DNA from: Oscillospiraceae bacterium
GTDB lineage: Bacteria > Bacillota > Clostridia > Saccharofermentanales > Saccharofermentanaceae
Direction: 5' to 3'
Assembly: GCA_902801755.1 (NCBI GenBank)
Contig: CADCJM010000033.1
Location: 1 to 44,170, forward strand
Length of the DNA stretch: 44,170 nt
The notes beneath the pieces are model-generated. The model saw nothing but the letters and a program-made list of their open reading frames with translations, searched no databases and was not told the origin of the DNA. Position numbers and translations under genes: made by a program. How positions within the stretch are numbered: the stretch's first letter is position 1; each line of letters starts with the position of its first letter. Of this stretch, positions 16,771 through 24,902 are shown piece after piece.

Positions 16771-18198
16771 ATGAGTAAGGAAAATAACAACGTTACTGTT
16801 AACAGGGCAAAGACTAACAGTCAGGGCTCTAGATATATATTCCGCGGCTTCTGTTCGCTCATTATTACAGCGTTTGCTGCAGGAAGTTTTCTCTGGGTTT
16901 GGCTCGATTATATTTATAATGTCGAGAACCGTACCAAATACCTGAAAGGTATTGGTAACATCGGGATGTCAGTTATCATCTACATCATGATGATTATCAT
17001 CTTCGGCAGATTCTTCCACGCGTTCAGCATCGGTGTCGAGCGAATTGCTAAGCAGGTCGTCAGTGCTGCTATGGCTTTCTTTGTAACGGATCTTGCAGAA
17101 GTACTGGTATCTGCAACGATCCAGAACAACTTCAGATATATGCTGGATTTTGCATGGCGTTATATGCTTCTGGCTCTTGCCCAGTCAGTTGTCTTAGGTG
17201 TTTTCGTGATCATCATGAACTTCCTTTACAGGAAGATCATCCCGCCTTTGCAGATCACACTTATCTATGGATATCACCCCAATAATATCGAGGACAAGCT
17301 CGCATGCCTGCCGCACAAATACCAGGTCGTAAAGAGAGTTAAGTTCGACGATCCCGGTGTCGATCTCGAATCAGTTATAAATGAGAGCTCCAGCGTTCTT
17401 ATCAACGACGTTCCTTCACAGATCGAGAATAAGATCATCAAGCTGTGCTTCGACAATGATGTCAGGACTTATGTTGTTCCGAAGATCGCTGATATTATCT
17501 TGAAGTGCTCAGACAGTATCAACGTTATCGATACGCCTTTGTATTTGAGCCGCAACTTCGGCATGAGCTTCGGTCAGAGATTTGCGAAGAGAGCAATGGA
17601 CATTATCCTTTCAGGCCTTGCACTTATCGTATTCAGTCCAATTTTCCTTATAACGGCACTTGCCATCAAGATCGAAGATCACGGTCCTGTATTCTTCAAG
17701 CAGGAGCGAGTAACTAAGGACGGCAAGCACTTCATGATCCTTAAATTCCGTTCCATGATCGTTGATGCCGAGAAGGACGGACGTCCGCATCCGGCCGGAG
17801 AGAAGGACGACAGAATAACCAAGGTCGGCAACATCATCCGTGCATGCAGAGTAGACGAGTTGCCTCAGCTCTTTAATATTTTCGCTGGTGACATGAGCAT
17901 CGTAGGCCCCAGACCGGAGCGCTATGAGCACGTAATCAAGTACACCCAGGACATCCCTGAATTCAAGTTCAGAGAGAAGGTCAAGGGCGGCCTTACAGGT
18001 TATGCCCAGGTATACGGCAAGTACAATACTTCAGCTCTTGATAAGCTGAAGCTCGACCTTACATATATTGCAAACTACAGCGTTTTACTTGATTTCCAGA
18101 TCATTTTCGAGACCATTAAGATCTTGTTCCAGAAAGAAAGCACAGAGGGCTTTGACAGCGAGCGTGCGAAAGAAATGCACGACGCAGACTGCAAATAA
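16771..18198 (+). CDS. Exopolysaccharide polyprenyl-phosphate sugar-1-phosphate transferase
   Basis: The initiating enzyme that moves a sugar-1-phosphate onto undecaprenyl phosphate at the inner membrane face. The start is ATG 16771 after GGAG; the upstream TTG frame adds nine residues without a ribosome site. The 475-residue protein has about four N-terminal membrane segments, a CoA-binding-like linker with DVPSQIENKII, a further membrane hairpin (AMDIILSGLALIVFSPIFLI), and the catalytic PF02397 domain. That domain shows FFKQERVTKDGK, KFRSM, DELPQLFNI, MSIVGPRPER and KGGLTGYAQV. This is the WcaJ/PssY-type organisation. The sugar is probably a hexose or N-acetylhexosamine and cannot be fixed. 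Confidence 0.93.
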   Translation: MSKENNNVTVNRAKTNSQGSRYIFRGFCSLIITAFAAGSFLWVWLDYIYNVENRTKYLKGIGNIGMSVIIYIMMIIIFGRFFHAFSIGVERIAKQVVSAAMAFFVTDLAEVLVSATIQNNFRYMLDFAWRYMLLALAQSVVLGVFVIIMNFLYRKIIPPLQITLIYGYHPNNIEDKLACLPHKYQVVKRVKFDDPGVDLESVINESSSVLINDVPSQIENKIIKLCFDNDVRTYVVPKIADIILKCSDSINVIDTPLYLSRNFGMSFGQRFAKRAMDIILSGLALIVFSPIFLITALAIKIEDHGPVFFKQERVTKDGKHFMILKFRSMIVDAEKDGRPHPAGEKDDRITKVGNIIRACRVDELPQLFNIFAGDMSIVGPRPERYEHVIKYTQDIPEFKFREKVKGGLTGYAQVYGKYNTSALDKLKLDLTYIANYSVLLDFQIIFETIKILFQKESTEGFDSERAKEMHDADCK

Positions 18199-18251
18199 TT
18201 GATATAATTGAATTGACGTAACGGCTTTTCTGATTATTGGTGCAAAGGCTT

Positions 18252-19697
18252 ATGGACAATTCATTTGACGTGATCATCATCGGAGCAGGCGTAACAGGAT
18301 GTGCGGTGGCAAGAGAGCTCTCGCGCTATGATTGTTCTGTGCTCGTTATCGAGAAGGACGAGGATGTCTGCTGCGGCACTTCCAAAGCAAACAGCGGCAT
18401 AGTTCATGCGGGCTACGATGCAAAGCCCGGAACTCTCAAGGCAAAGATGAATATTAGAGGCAATGAGATGATGACATCTCTTTGCGAAGAACTGGATATT
18501 CCGTTTAAGCGGATAGGGTCGCTTGTCGTATGTACGGATGAATCTCTCCGTTCAGGTATCGAAGAACTTTATGCAAGGGGAATTACCAATGGGGTTCCTG
18601 ATCTGAAGATCCTTGAGTCTGATGAAGTCCGCGAATTAGAACCCAATATCTCAGATGACGTTGTCTGCGCGCTCTATGCACCCACTGCAGGCGTTATCTG
18701 TCCTTTCAGACTTAATATCGCGCTGGCTGAATGCGCTGCTCAGAATGGTGTTGAATTCAAGTTCGATACACAGGTGACAAATATCAGATCTGATGGTGAT
18801 CACTGGATCATTGAGACGTCAGATAAGACATATAATGCCCGTACTGTGATCAATGCGGCAGGGTGCCACGCTGATGATATACATAATCTCGTTTCTGAAA
18901 ACAAACTTCATATAACGCCCAGAAGAGGCGACTATATGCTGCTTGACCGTTCCCTGGAAGGCTTTGTTAAGCATGTTATCTTCCCTCAGCCTACGAAAAT
19001 GGGTAAGGGAATCCTTGTAACTCCTACAGTTCACGGGAACACTCTGGTCGGTCCTACTGCTGTTGATATCGAGAGCAAGGATGAAGCGCCGGTTACAGCT
19101 GAAGGCCTTGTTAAGGTGCAGGAAGGCGCTGTGAAGAACGTTAAGGGATTACCTCTGAAGCAGGTGATTACAGGCTTTTCGGGACTCCGCGCTCATGAAG
19201 ACGGCGGTGAATTTATCCTTGAAGAAGCAGAAGGGTGTCCCGGATTCTTTGACTGCGCAGGCATAGAATCACCCGGACTTACGGCATGTCCTGCTATCGG
19301 TGAATACATGGCTTCGCTTGTATCTTCCAGGTTGTCATTAAAGCAGAAAGATAACTGGAACGGCATCTGCAAAGATGTAATAAGACCGTTTGAATTGCCG
19401 CCTGAAGAGCGCGAAAACCTGATCTCCAACAATCCTGAATACGGAAGGATAATCTGCCGCTGTGAGACCATTACCGAAGGTGAGATCATTGATGCAATAA
19501 GACGGCCTTTGGGCGCAAAGTCACTTGACGGCGTTAAGAGAAGGACCAGAGCCGGAATGGGCAGATGCCAGGGAGGCTTCTGTTCACCGAGAGTTATGGA
19601 TATCTTAAGCAGGGAACTGGGACTTCCTCTTGAAGCCATAACCAAGAGCGGCGGAAATTCAAAGATAGTTACAGGGAGGACCAAAGATGAAGGCTGA
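18252..19697 (+). CDS. GlpA-like FAD-dependent oxidoreductase with C-terminal [2Fe-2S] BFD-like domain
   Basis: Probably oxidises glycerol-3-phosphate or a related 2-hydroxyacid. The start is ATG 18252 after AAAGG (481 residues). The FAD fold begins DVIIIGAGVTGCAVARELS and continues through SGIVHAGYDAKPGTLKA, a GlpA/GlpO/LhgO-type sequence. The last 80 residues carry IICRCETITEGE and GMGRCQGGFCSP, a four-cysteine BFD-like iron-sulfur site found in Clostridia members of this family. It overlaps the next gene by 11 bases. The trio with the following two genes recurs in Firmicutes glycerol metabolism. Its place inside a glycan locus is unusual. Confidence 0.85.
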   Translation: MDNSFDVIIIGAGVTGCAVARELSRYDCSVLVIEKDEDVCCGTSKANSGIVHAGYDAKPGTLKAKMNIRGNEMMTSLCEELDIPFKRIGSLVVCTDESLRSGIEELYARGITNGVPDLKILESDEVRELEPNISDDVVCALYAPTAGVICPFRLNIALAECAAQNGVEFKFDTQVTNIRSDGDHWIIETSDKTYNARTVINAAGCHADDIHNLVSENKLHITPRRGDYMLLDRSLEGFVKHVIFPQPTKMGKGILVTPTVHGNTLVGPTAVDIESKDEAPVTAEGLVKVQEGAVKNVKGLPLKQVITGFSGLRAHEDGGEFILEEAEGCPGFFDCAGIESPGLTACPAIGEYMASLVSSRLSLKQKDNWNGICKDVIRPFELPPEERENLISNNPEYGRIICRCETITEGEIIDAIRRPLGAKSLDGVKRRTRAGMGRCQGGFCSPRVMDILSRELGLPLEAITKSGGNSKIVTGRTKDEG

Positions 19698-20940
19698 TAT
19701 CGTAATCGTCGGCGGCGGTCCTGCCGGTCTTGCAGCTGCTATAGCCGCAGCAAAGGAAGACAGTAATCTCAATATCCTGATCCTCGAGCGCGATCATGAA
19801 CTCGGCGGTATCTTAAACCAGTGCATTCATAACGGTTTTGGCCTTCATACTTTTAATGAGGAACTGACAGGACCTGAGTATGCGGCAAGGTTCGAAGAAC
19901 AGTTATACGGTCTTGGAATCCGTTATATGCTTGATACTATGGTTCTTGATGTCGCATCTTCAGCCGTTACGGCAGTTAACAGCAAAGAAGGCGTGTTTAC
20001 GGTTGAGTGCGGAGCAATCGTGCTCTGCATGGGCTGCCGCGAGCGTCCGAGAGGAGCTCTTAATATTCCGGGGCTCAGGCCTGCAGGCGTTTTCACAGCA
20101 GGAACTGCCCAGCGTCTTGTAAATATCGAAGGCTTTATGCCGGGCAGAGAAGTCGTTATCCTTGGCTCCGGTGACATCGGTCTGATAATGGCAAGGCGCA
20201 TGACATTGGAAGGCGCAAAGGTAAAGGCTGTATGCGAGCTTATGCCTTATTCCGGCGGCCTCAAACGTAATATTGTCCAGTGTCTTGATGATTTTGATAT
20301 CCCATTGCTCCTGTCTCATACGGTAATCGATATCAAGGGCAAGGAGCGTGTAACATCAGTCGTTATTGCTGAAGTTGACGATCATTTAAAGCCGGTTCCG
20401 GGTACAGAGCAGGAGATCTCCTGCGATACGCTGCTGCTGTCCTGCGGTCTTATTCCTGAGAATGAACTCTCAAGATCTGCAGGCGTTAAGATAAATCCCG
20501 CAACTAACGGTCCTGTAGTTAATGAATCCTTTGAGACTTCGATCCCCGGCGTCTTTGCATGCGGCAATGTGCTTCATGTACATGACCTCGTCGACTATGT
20601 ATCGGAAGAATCCGGCAGGGCGGGAAGAAGTGCCGCCAGATTCGTGAAAGCTAATAAAGCCGGAGAAGGCCCTGTCATTAACATAAAGAATGGAAACGGC
20701 ATAAGATATACTGTTCCGTCCTTTGTCCGCGTCAATGAATTAGATGGTGATCTTGTCATCAGGTTCAGGTCCGGAAACGTCTATAGAGACAGCTATATTA
20801 ATGTCCTTTTCGATGGAGAGACAAAACTTCACAGAAGAAAGCCGATAATCACACCGGGCGAGATGGAGCAGGTGATCTTAAAGAAAGAAGACCTGACGGG
20901 CGCTATTTCTGAGATCCTCATTGAGATTACGGAGAACTGA
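19687..20940 (+). CDS. NAD(P)/FAD-dependent oxidoreductase, partner of the GlpA-like protein
   Basis: 417 residues with two dinucleotide-binding folds: FAD at the N-terminus (IVIVGGGPAGLAAAIAAAKE) and NAD(P) in the middle (VVILGSGDIGLIMARRM near residue 157). CMGCRERPRGA precedes the second fold, and GVFACGNVLHVHDLVDYVS is the C-terminal FAD-contact motif of the pyridine-nucleotide disulfide oxidoreductase family. No redox-active CxxC of thioredoxin-reductase type is seen. It likely passes electrons between the GlpA-like subunit and NAD or another carrier. It overlaps the preceding gene and lies one base before the DUF1667 gene, indicating one complex. Confidence 0.85.
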   Translation: MKADIVIVGGGPAGLAAAIAAAKEDSNLNILILERDHELGGILNQCIHNGFGLHTFNEELTGPEYAARFEEQLYGLGIRYMLDTMVLDVASSAVTAVNSKEGVFTVECGAIVLCMGCRERPRGALNIPGLRPAGVFTAGTAQRLVNIEGFMPGREVVILGSGDIGLIMARRMTLEGAKVKAVCELMPYSGGLKRNIVQCLDDFDIPLLLSHTVIDIKGKERVTSVVIAEVDDHLKPVPGTEQEISCDTLLLSCGLIPENELSRSAGVKINPATNGPVVNESFETSIPGVFACGNVLHVHDLVDYVSEESGRAGRSAARFVKANKAGEGPVINIKNGNGIRYTVPSFVRVNELDGDLVIRFRSGNVYRDSYINVLFDGETKLHRRKPIITPGEMEQVILKKEDLTGAISEILIEITEN

Positions 20941-20941
20941 T

Positions 20942-21307
20942 ATGGAAAAGCGTGAACTTACATGTATCAACTGTCCTATGGGATGCCGTATAACTGTCAC
21001 GATGGAAGGTGACGATATTATCGCTGTCGAAGGAAATACCTGCAAAAGAGGCTTTGTATATGCCTGTAATGAGGTCAAATCGCCGGTAAGGACTGTCACG
21101 ACTACGATCAAGGTCATAGGCGGCAATGTTGACCGCGTGTCATGTAAGACTAAAGAGCCGGTCCCGAAGGATAAGATTTTCGAGGTCATGGAAGCAATAA
21201 ACAAGGCCTCCTGTAAGGCTCCGGTAGCTATCGGTGACGTGCTTATCGAAGACTGCGCAGGCACAGGAATCCCTGTTATTGCGACAAAGTCGGTGTCTCC
21301 TGCCTGA
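20942..21307 (+). CDS. DUF1667 cysteine-rich protein
   Basis: A 121-residue protein starting at ATG 20942 after GGAG. It has the N-terminal cysteine set CINCPMGC followed by a fourth cysteine in EGNTCKRG. The spacing (C-x2-C-x3-C-x19-C) resembles the N-terminal iron-sulfur site of molybdopterin oxidoreductases. DUF1667 proteins are the usual third member beside the GlpA-like and FAD/NAD oxidoreductases. The family's function is not settled; an electron-transfer role is inferred from the cysteines and neighbours. Confidence 0.88.
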   Translation: MEKRELTCINCPMGCRITVTMEGDDIIAVEGNTCKRGFVYACNEVKSPVRTVTTTIKVIGGNVDRVSCKTKEPVPKDKIFEVMEAINKASCKAPVAIGDVLIEDCAGTGIPVIATKSVSPA

Positions 21308-21325
21308 ATTGCCTTTTTTATTATT

Positions 21326-21353
21326 TTGTCTTTATTAGAATTTTTGATATTAT
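21326..21353 (+). promoter_or_regulatory. Candidate sigma-A promoter before the GT2/LicD operon
   Basis: TTGTCT (21326-21331) and TATTAT (21348-21353) have a 16-base spacer in an AT-rich gap between DUF1667 and the GT2 gene. This suggests that a new unit begins with the GT2 gene. Confidence 0.45.
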
Positions 21354-21387
21354 CTAGTGAGATTTAAGTAAAAGAGGAAGCCGTCAG

Positions 21388-22206
21388 ATGGATAATTATT
21401 CTGTTCTCATGAGTGTTTATCACAAAGAAAAAGCAGAATTCTTACGTGAAGCATTGGACAGCATCTGGAATCAGACTGTTCAGACTGATGACTTTATTCT
21501 CGTTTGTGACGGTCCCCTTAACGAAGAATTAGACAGTGTTATTGCCGAGCATGAGAAGGCTCATCCCGGTGTTCTTCATGTAATCAGGCTGGAGAAGAAC
21601 GGTGGGCTCGGAAACGCGCTCAATATCGGTATCAAGAAGTGCAAGAACGAGCTTATTGCCCGTATGGATTCTGATGATATAAGCTATCCCGACAGATGCG
21701 AGAGACAGCTTAAGATATTTGAGACAAGAGATGATGTCGATCTTGTCTCAGGCACAATCGAAGAATTCATCGACACAAAGGATGTCATCGAGTCCAGAAG
21801 AGAACTCCCCGTTGAGCCTGAAGAGGTCTACGAATACTGCAAGACCAGATGTCCTTTTAATCATCCCTGCATAATGTACAAGAAGACCGCGATCGAAGAA
21901 TCGGGCGGTTATATTCCGTTTAAGCTTGAGGATTACTATCTCTGGGTACGTGTTCTGCAGCATGGCTTCAGAGGATATAACATTAAAGAGTCACTTCTTT
22001 GGATGCGCGCCGGCGCGAATATGTATAAGAGAAGAGGCGGAAAGGCTTACGCTGAGGCTGTAAAAGAACTCTTCAAGTATATGAGAGATACCGGCTTTAT
22101 TACGAAGGGACAGTATTTCAAATGCACGACAGTCAGATGTGCCGGTGCTTTGGCGCCCAACTGGCTCCGCAAATTTTTATATAAGACGCTTTTGCGTAAG
22201 ACATAA
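21388..22206 (+). CDS. Family 2 glycosyltransferase
   Basis: A 272-residue GT-A enzyme. The N-terminus YSVLMSVYHKEKAEFLREAL is the GT2 start of the subgroup found in capsule loci. It continues with FILVCDGP, NGGLGNALNIGI and the metal-binding ARMDSDDISYPDR. A hydrophobic, basic C-terminus (LRKFLYKTLLRKT) may help membrane association. It precedes the LicD gene by 11 bases and heads the GT2/LicD/TarI-like/SDR/LicD operon. It probably adds the sugar that one of the LicD enzymes then decorates; the donor is unknown. Confidence 0.88.
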   Translation: MDNYSVLMSVYHKEKAEFLREALDSIWNQTVQTDDFILVCDGPLNEELDSVIAEHEKAHPGVLHVIRLEKNGGLGNALNIGIKKCKNELIARMDSDDISYPDRCERQLKIFETRDDVDLVSGTIEEFIDTKDVIESRRELPVEPEEVYEYCKTRCPFNHPCIMYKKTAIEESGGYIPFKLEDYYLWVRVLQHGFRGYNIKESLLWMRAGANMYKRRGGKAYAEAVKELFKYMRDTGFITKGQYFKCTTVRCAGALAPNWLRKFLYKTLLRKT

Positions 22207-22217
22207 GGGCTGTATCT

Positions 22218-23120
22218 ATGGCAATGAAGAAGCAGAAGGATATTTATTCTAAAGTATTTAACGAATTCGTATTCTCGGATGAGCAGATCGAGCTCCTCCA
22301 CAATACGCTTTTCGACATGCTCATGGATATTAAGAGAGTATGCGAAAAGCATGACATCACATTCCTTTTGTCAGGCGGTTCCATGCTTGGAGCTGTCCGC
22401 CACAAGGGCTTTATCCCGTGGGATGACGATCTTGATATCATGATGCTCCGTTCTGAATATGTTAAGTTCAGAGAGGCTGTGCTTTCCGAAATGACGGACA
22501 AGTACGATCTCGTTGAACCTCTGGACGGCAAGTATACAAACAAGAAGCCGAAGCTCTTTTTGAAGAATTCTGTATTTACGGAAGTCGTATATGCAGGGCT
22601 TCCGGCAGAATACAGACGCGTATTCATCGATGTCTTCATTATCGAAGATATCCCTGCTTCGGCATCTAAGAGGAAGTTTATAGGCAAGATATACGATTTT
22701 GCTTTCCACGCTTCGAGCTTTATCGGCGACTATAAGTATCCGTCACCGATCATATTGGAGAAGGGCAAGACTGACGAGGAAGTCAGGAAATACTATGCTT
22801 CCAGACGCAGGATGGGCGGGCTTTTGAATGTGTTCTTCGGAATGAGATTTTATCTTAAGATCTGTTCCAAGTTGGATCACGCCAAGAAAGAGACCGGCAT
22901 TGTCGGCGTTCCTTCAGCTATCAGCTATAACCGTGAGGTTTTCGAGAAGAAGCTCTTTACGGACTTAATTGAGGTAGAATTTAACGGTGAGATGTTTAAG
23001 ATCCCTTCGGATTACGATTCGTATCTTAAGAATCTCTATAAAGACTATATGAAGCTCCCGCCCGAGAAGGACAGGGTAATTCACAGTTGTGCGGAATTCA
23101 GGGTAAATACGGAGGTCTGA
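22218..23120 (+). CDS. LicD family phosphotransferase (first copy)
   Basis: LicD proteins transfer phosphocholine or similar phosphorylated headgroups from CDP/CMP donors to glycans. This 300-residue copy carries the hallmark core near residues 50-75: LLSGGSMLGAVRHKGF followed by IPWDDDLDI, the metal-binding acidic cluster. RRVFIDVFIIEDIP follows further on, a conserved LicD segment. The ribosome site is weak, so translation may be coupled to the upstream GT2 gene. Given PEP mutase and CMP-transferase domains in the same locus, aminoethylphosphonate or hydroxyethylphosphonate is a plausible headgroup. Phosphocholine or a polyol phosphate cannot be excluded. Confidence 0.88.
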   Translation: MAMKKQKDIYSKVFNEFVFSDEQIELLHNTLFDMLMDIKRVCEKHDITFLLSGGSMLGAVRHKGFIPWDDDLDIMMLRSEYVKFREAVLSEMTDKYDLVEPLDGKYTNKKPKLFLKNSVFTEVVYAGLPAEYRRVFIDVFIIEDIPASASKRKFIGKIYDFAFHASSFIGDYKYPSPIILEKGKTDEEVRKYYASRRRMGGLLNVFFGMRFYLKICSKLDHAKKETGIVGVPSAISYNREVFEKKLFTDLIEVEFNGEMFKIPSDYDSYLKNLYKDYMKLPPEKDRVIHSCAEFRVNTEV

Positions 23121-23121
23121 C

Positions 23122-23835
23122 ATGAGTAATGTAGCGTTATTGATCGCAGGCGGTTCTGGCAACAGAATGAATCAGGATATCCCCAAGCAGTTCATCACTG
23201 TAAATGAGAGACCTGTTATCGTTTATACACTTGAGGCATTCGAGAATCATCCCGAGATCGACTGCATCGCAGTAGTCTGCATCGAAGGCTGGGACCAGGT
23301 GCTTTGGGCTTATGCCAAGCAGTTCAATATCTCAAAGCTCAAATATGTTGTTCCCGGCGGCAAGAACGGCCAGGATTCAATAAGAAATGGCGTTATGGAG
23401 CTCGAAAAGCATTTCGAACCTGATGACCTGGTCCTCATCCACGATGCAATCCGCCCTATGGTAAGTGCTGAGATCATTTCCGATAACATCAGAGTCGCAA
23501 AGCAGTACGGCAACGCAATTACTGTTATCCCTTGCGCTGAGGCCATGATGCAGACCGAAGACGGCCTTGTTTCTGTCGGAAGCTACCCCAGAGACAGACT
23601 TAAGAGAACACAGACACCGCAGGCTTTCAGGATCGGCGATATCTGCGATCTCCACAGAAGAGCCCTTGAGGCCGGAATCACCAATTCCGTAGCATCCTGC
23701 ACCCTGAAGATCGAGATGGGCGAACAGGTCTATTTCTCAGCAGGCTCCGAGAAGAATATCAAGCTTACAACAGTTGAAGATATCGATATCTTCAAGGCCC
23801 TGCTCGCTGCAAAACGTTCTGACTGGCTTAAGTGA
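23122..23835 (+). CDS. IspD/TarI-like cytidylyltransferase
   Basis: A 237-residue CTP-dependent cytidylyltransferase. The start LLIAGGSGNRMNQDIPKQFI is the CTP-binding signature, and LIHDAIRPMVS and RLKRTQTPQAFR are shared by IspD and TarI. IspD makes CDP-methylerythritol for isoprenoids; TarI makes CDP-ribitol for teichoic acids and capsules. The LicD and SDR neighbours, and the absence of ispF, favour a TarI-like role in activating a polyol phosphate for the glycan. A GGAGG site precedes the ATG by a few bases, right after the LicD stop. Confidence 0.85.
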   Translation: MSNVALLIAGGSGNRMNQDIPKQFITVNERPVIVYTLEAFENHPEIDCIAVVCIEGWDQVLWAYAKQFNISKLKYVVPGGKNGQDSIRNGVMELEKHFEPDDLVLIHDAIRPMVSAEIISDNIRVAKQYGNAITVIPCAEAMMQTEDGLVSVGSYPRDRLKRTQTPQAFRIGDICDLHRRALEAGITNSVASCTLKIEMGEQVYFSAGSEKNIKLTTVEDIDIFKALLAAKRSDWLK

Positions 23836-23843
23836 GGAAGCAT

Positions 23844-24902
23844 ATGTTATACGGTAACTCCACATGGATATCTGACATTGATAAGGTCATTGAAGTCGTT
23901 CCGGAATTAGACAGACTTGCCGGAAAGTCCCTCATGATCACAGGCGCTGCAGGACTTGTATGTTCTGCGATAGTCGATATCATCTTCCGCTACAATGACA
24001 CGCACGATCAGAAGATCCAGGTCCTTGCTGCAGGAAGATGGCCTGAAGAGATGTCCGGAAGATTCGGTGATCTCGTAAACAGAGATGATTTTACCTTCGT
24101 TGTTTACGATGCTTCGAAAACAGATAACGTTATAGACGTTCATGCTGACTTCATCATTCACGGCGCGAGCAATGCATCACCCAACATGATCGTAAAAGAA
24201 CCTGTTGAGACCATGATGAGTAATTTCCTCGGAATGAAATATCTTTTGGATTACGCAAAAGAGCAGGGAACAGAGAGGATCCTCTATATCAGTTCAAGTG
24301 AGGTTTATGGCGAGAAGGAAGGCTCCGAGCCTTATAAAGAAGGCCAGTACGGATATATCGACCTTCTGAATTCCAGAAATTCTTATTCTGTAGGAAAAAG
24401 GGCGGCAGAAACGCTCTGTGCTTCCTATGCAGATGAATACGGAATGGAATCAGTAATTGTACGTCCGGGTCACATCTACGGACCTACGGCTTCACCTTTC
24501 GATAAAAGAGTTGCATCCGCATGGTCTTATGCTGTTGCAAAGGGTGAAGACATCGTAATGAAGAGTGACGGATCACAGATCAGAAGTTACTGCTATTGCC
24601 TTGACTGCGCATCCGCAATGCTCAAGGTCCTTCTCTGCGGTGAGAACTGCCACGCATATAACATCTCTAATCCTGATTCTATCATCAGCATTAAGGATAT
24701 GGCCGAGATCCTTTCAAAGAGCGCCGGAGTTGAGCTCCGCATGGAACTTCCGACAGAAGAAGAGCGCAAGGGCTTTAACCCAATGAGCAATTCCTCTTTG
24801 GAATCTGCAAGCCTTACAGGCCTTGGCTGGCACGGATGTTTTGATGCTGAGACAGGCTTTGGCCATACGGTTAAGATCTTAAAGGAAACCTACGGTCTAT
24901 GA
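23844..24902 (+). CDS. NAD-dependent epimerase/dehydratase (extended SDR)
   Basis: The start is ATG 23844, after GAGGA with a 5-base spacing; an earlier in-frame GTG overlaps the upstream stop. The 352-residue protein has a Rossmann nucleotide-binding loop in SLMITGAAGLVCSAIVD. The catalytic set is the serine in LYISSSEVYGEKE and the Tyr-Lys of NSYSVGKRAAE, followed by VRPGHIYGPTASP. It probably works with the TarI-like enzyme to make or modify the nucleotide-linked polyol or sugar of this operon. Whether it acts on a CDP-linked or UDP/dTDP-linked substrate is not visible. It overlaps the next start by ATGA. Confidence 0.85.
   Translation: MLYGNSTWISDIDKVIEVVPELDRLAGKSLMITGAAGLVCSAIVDIIFRYNDTHDQKIQVLAAGRWPEEMSGRFGDLVNRDDFTFVVYDASKTDNVIDVHADFIIHGASNASPNMIVKEPVETMMSNFLGMKYLLDYAKEQGTERILYISSSEVYGEKEGSEPYKEGQYGYIDLLNSRNSYSVGKRAAETLCASYADEYGMESVIVRPGHIYGPTASPFDKRVASAWSYAVAKGEDIVMKSDGSQIRSYCYCLDCASAMLKVLLCGENCHAYNISNPDSIISIKDMAEILSKSAGVELRMELPTEEERKGFNPMSNSSLESASLTGLGWHGCFDAETGFGHTVKILKETYGL

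Noticed and set aside
23122..23835. Housekeeping IspD of the MEP pathway
   Set aside because: The fold fits, but the gene is flanked by LicD and SDR genes with no ispF, so a TarI-like glycan role is preferred. It is not excluded.
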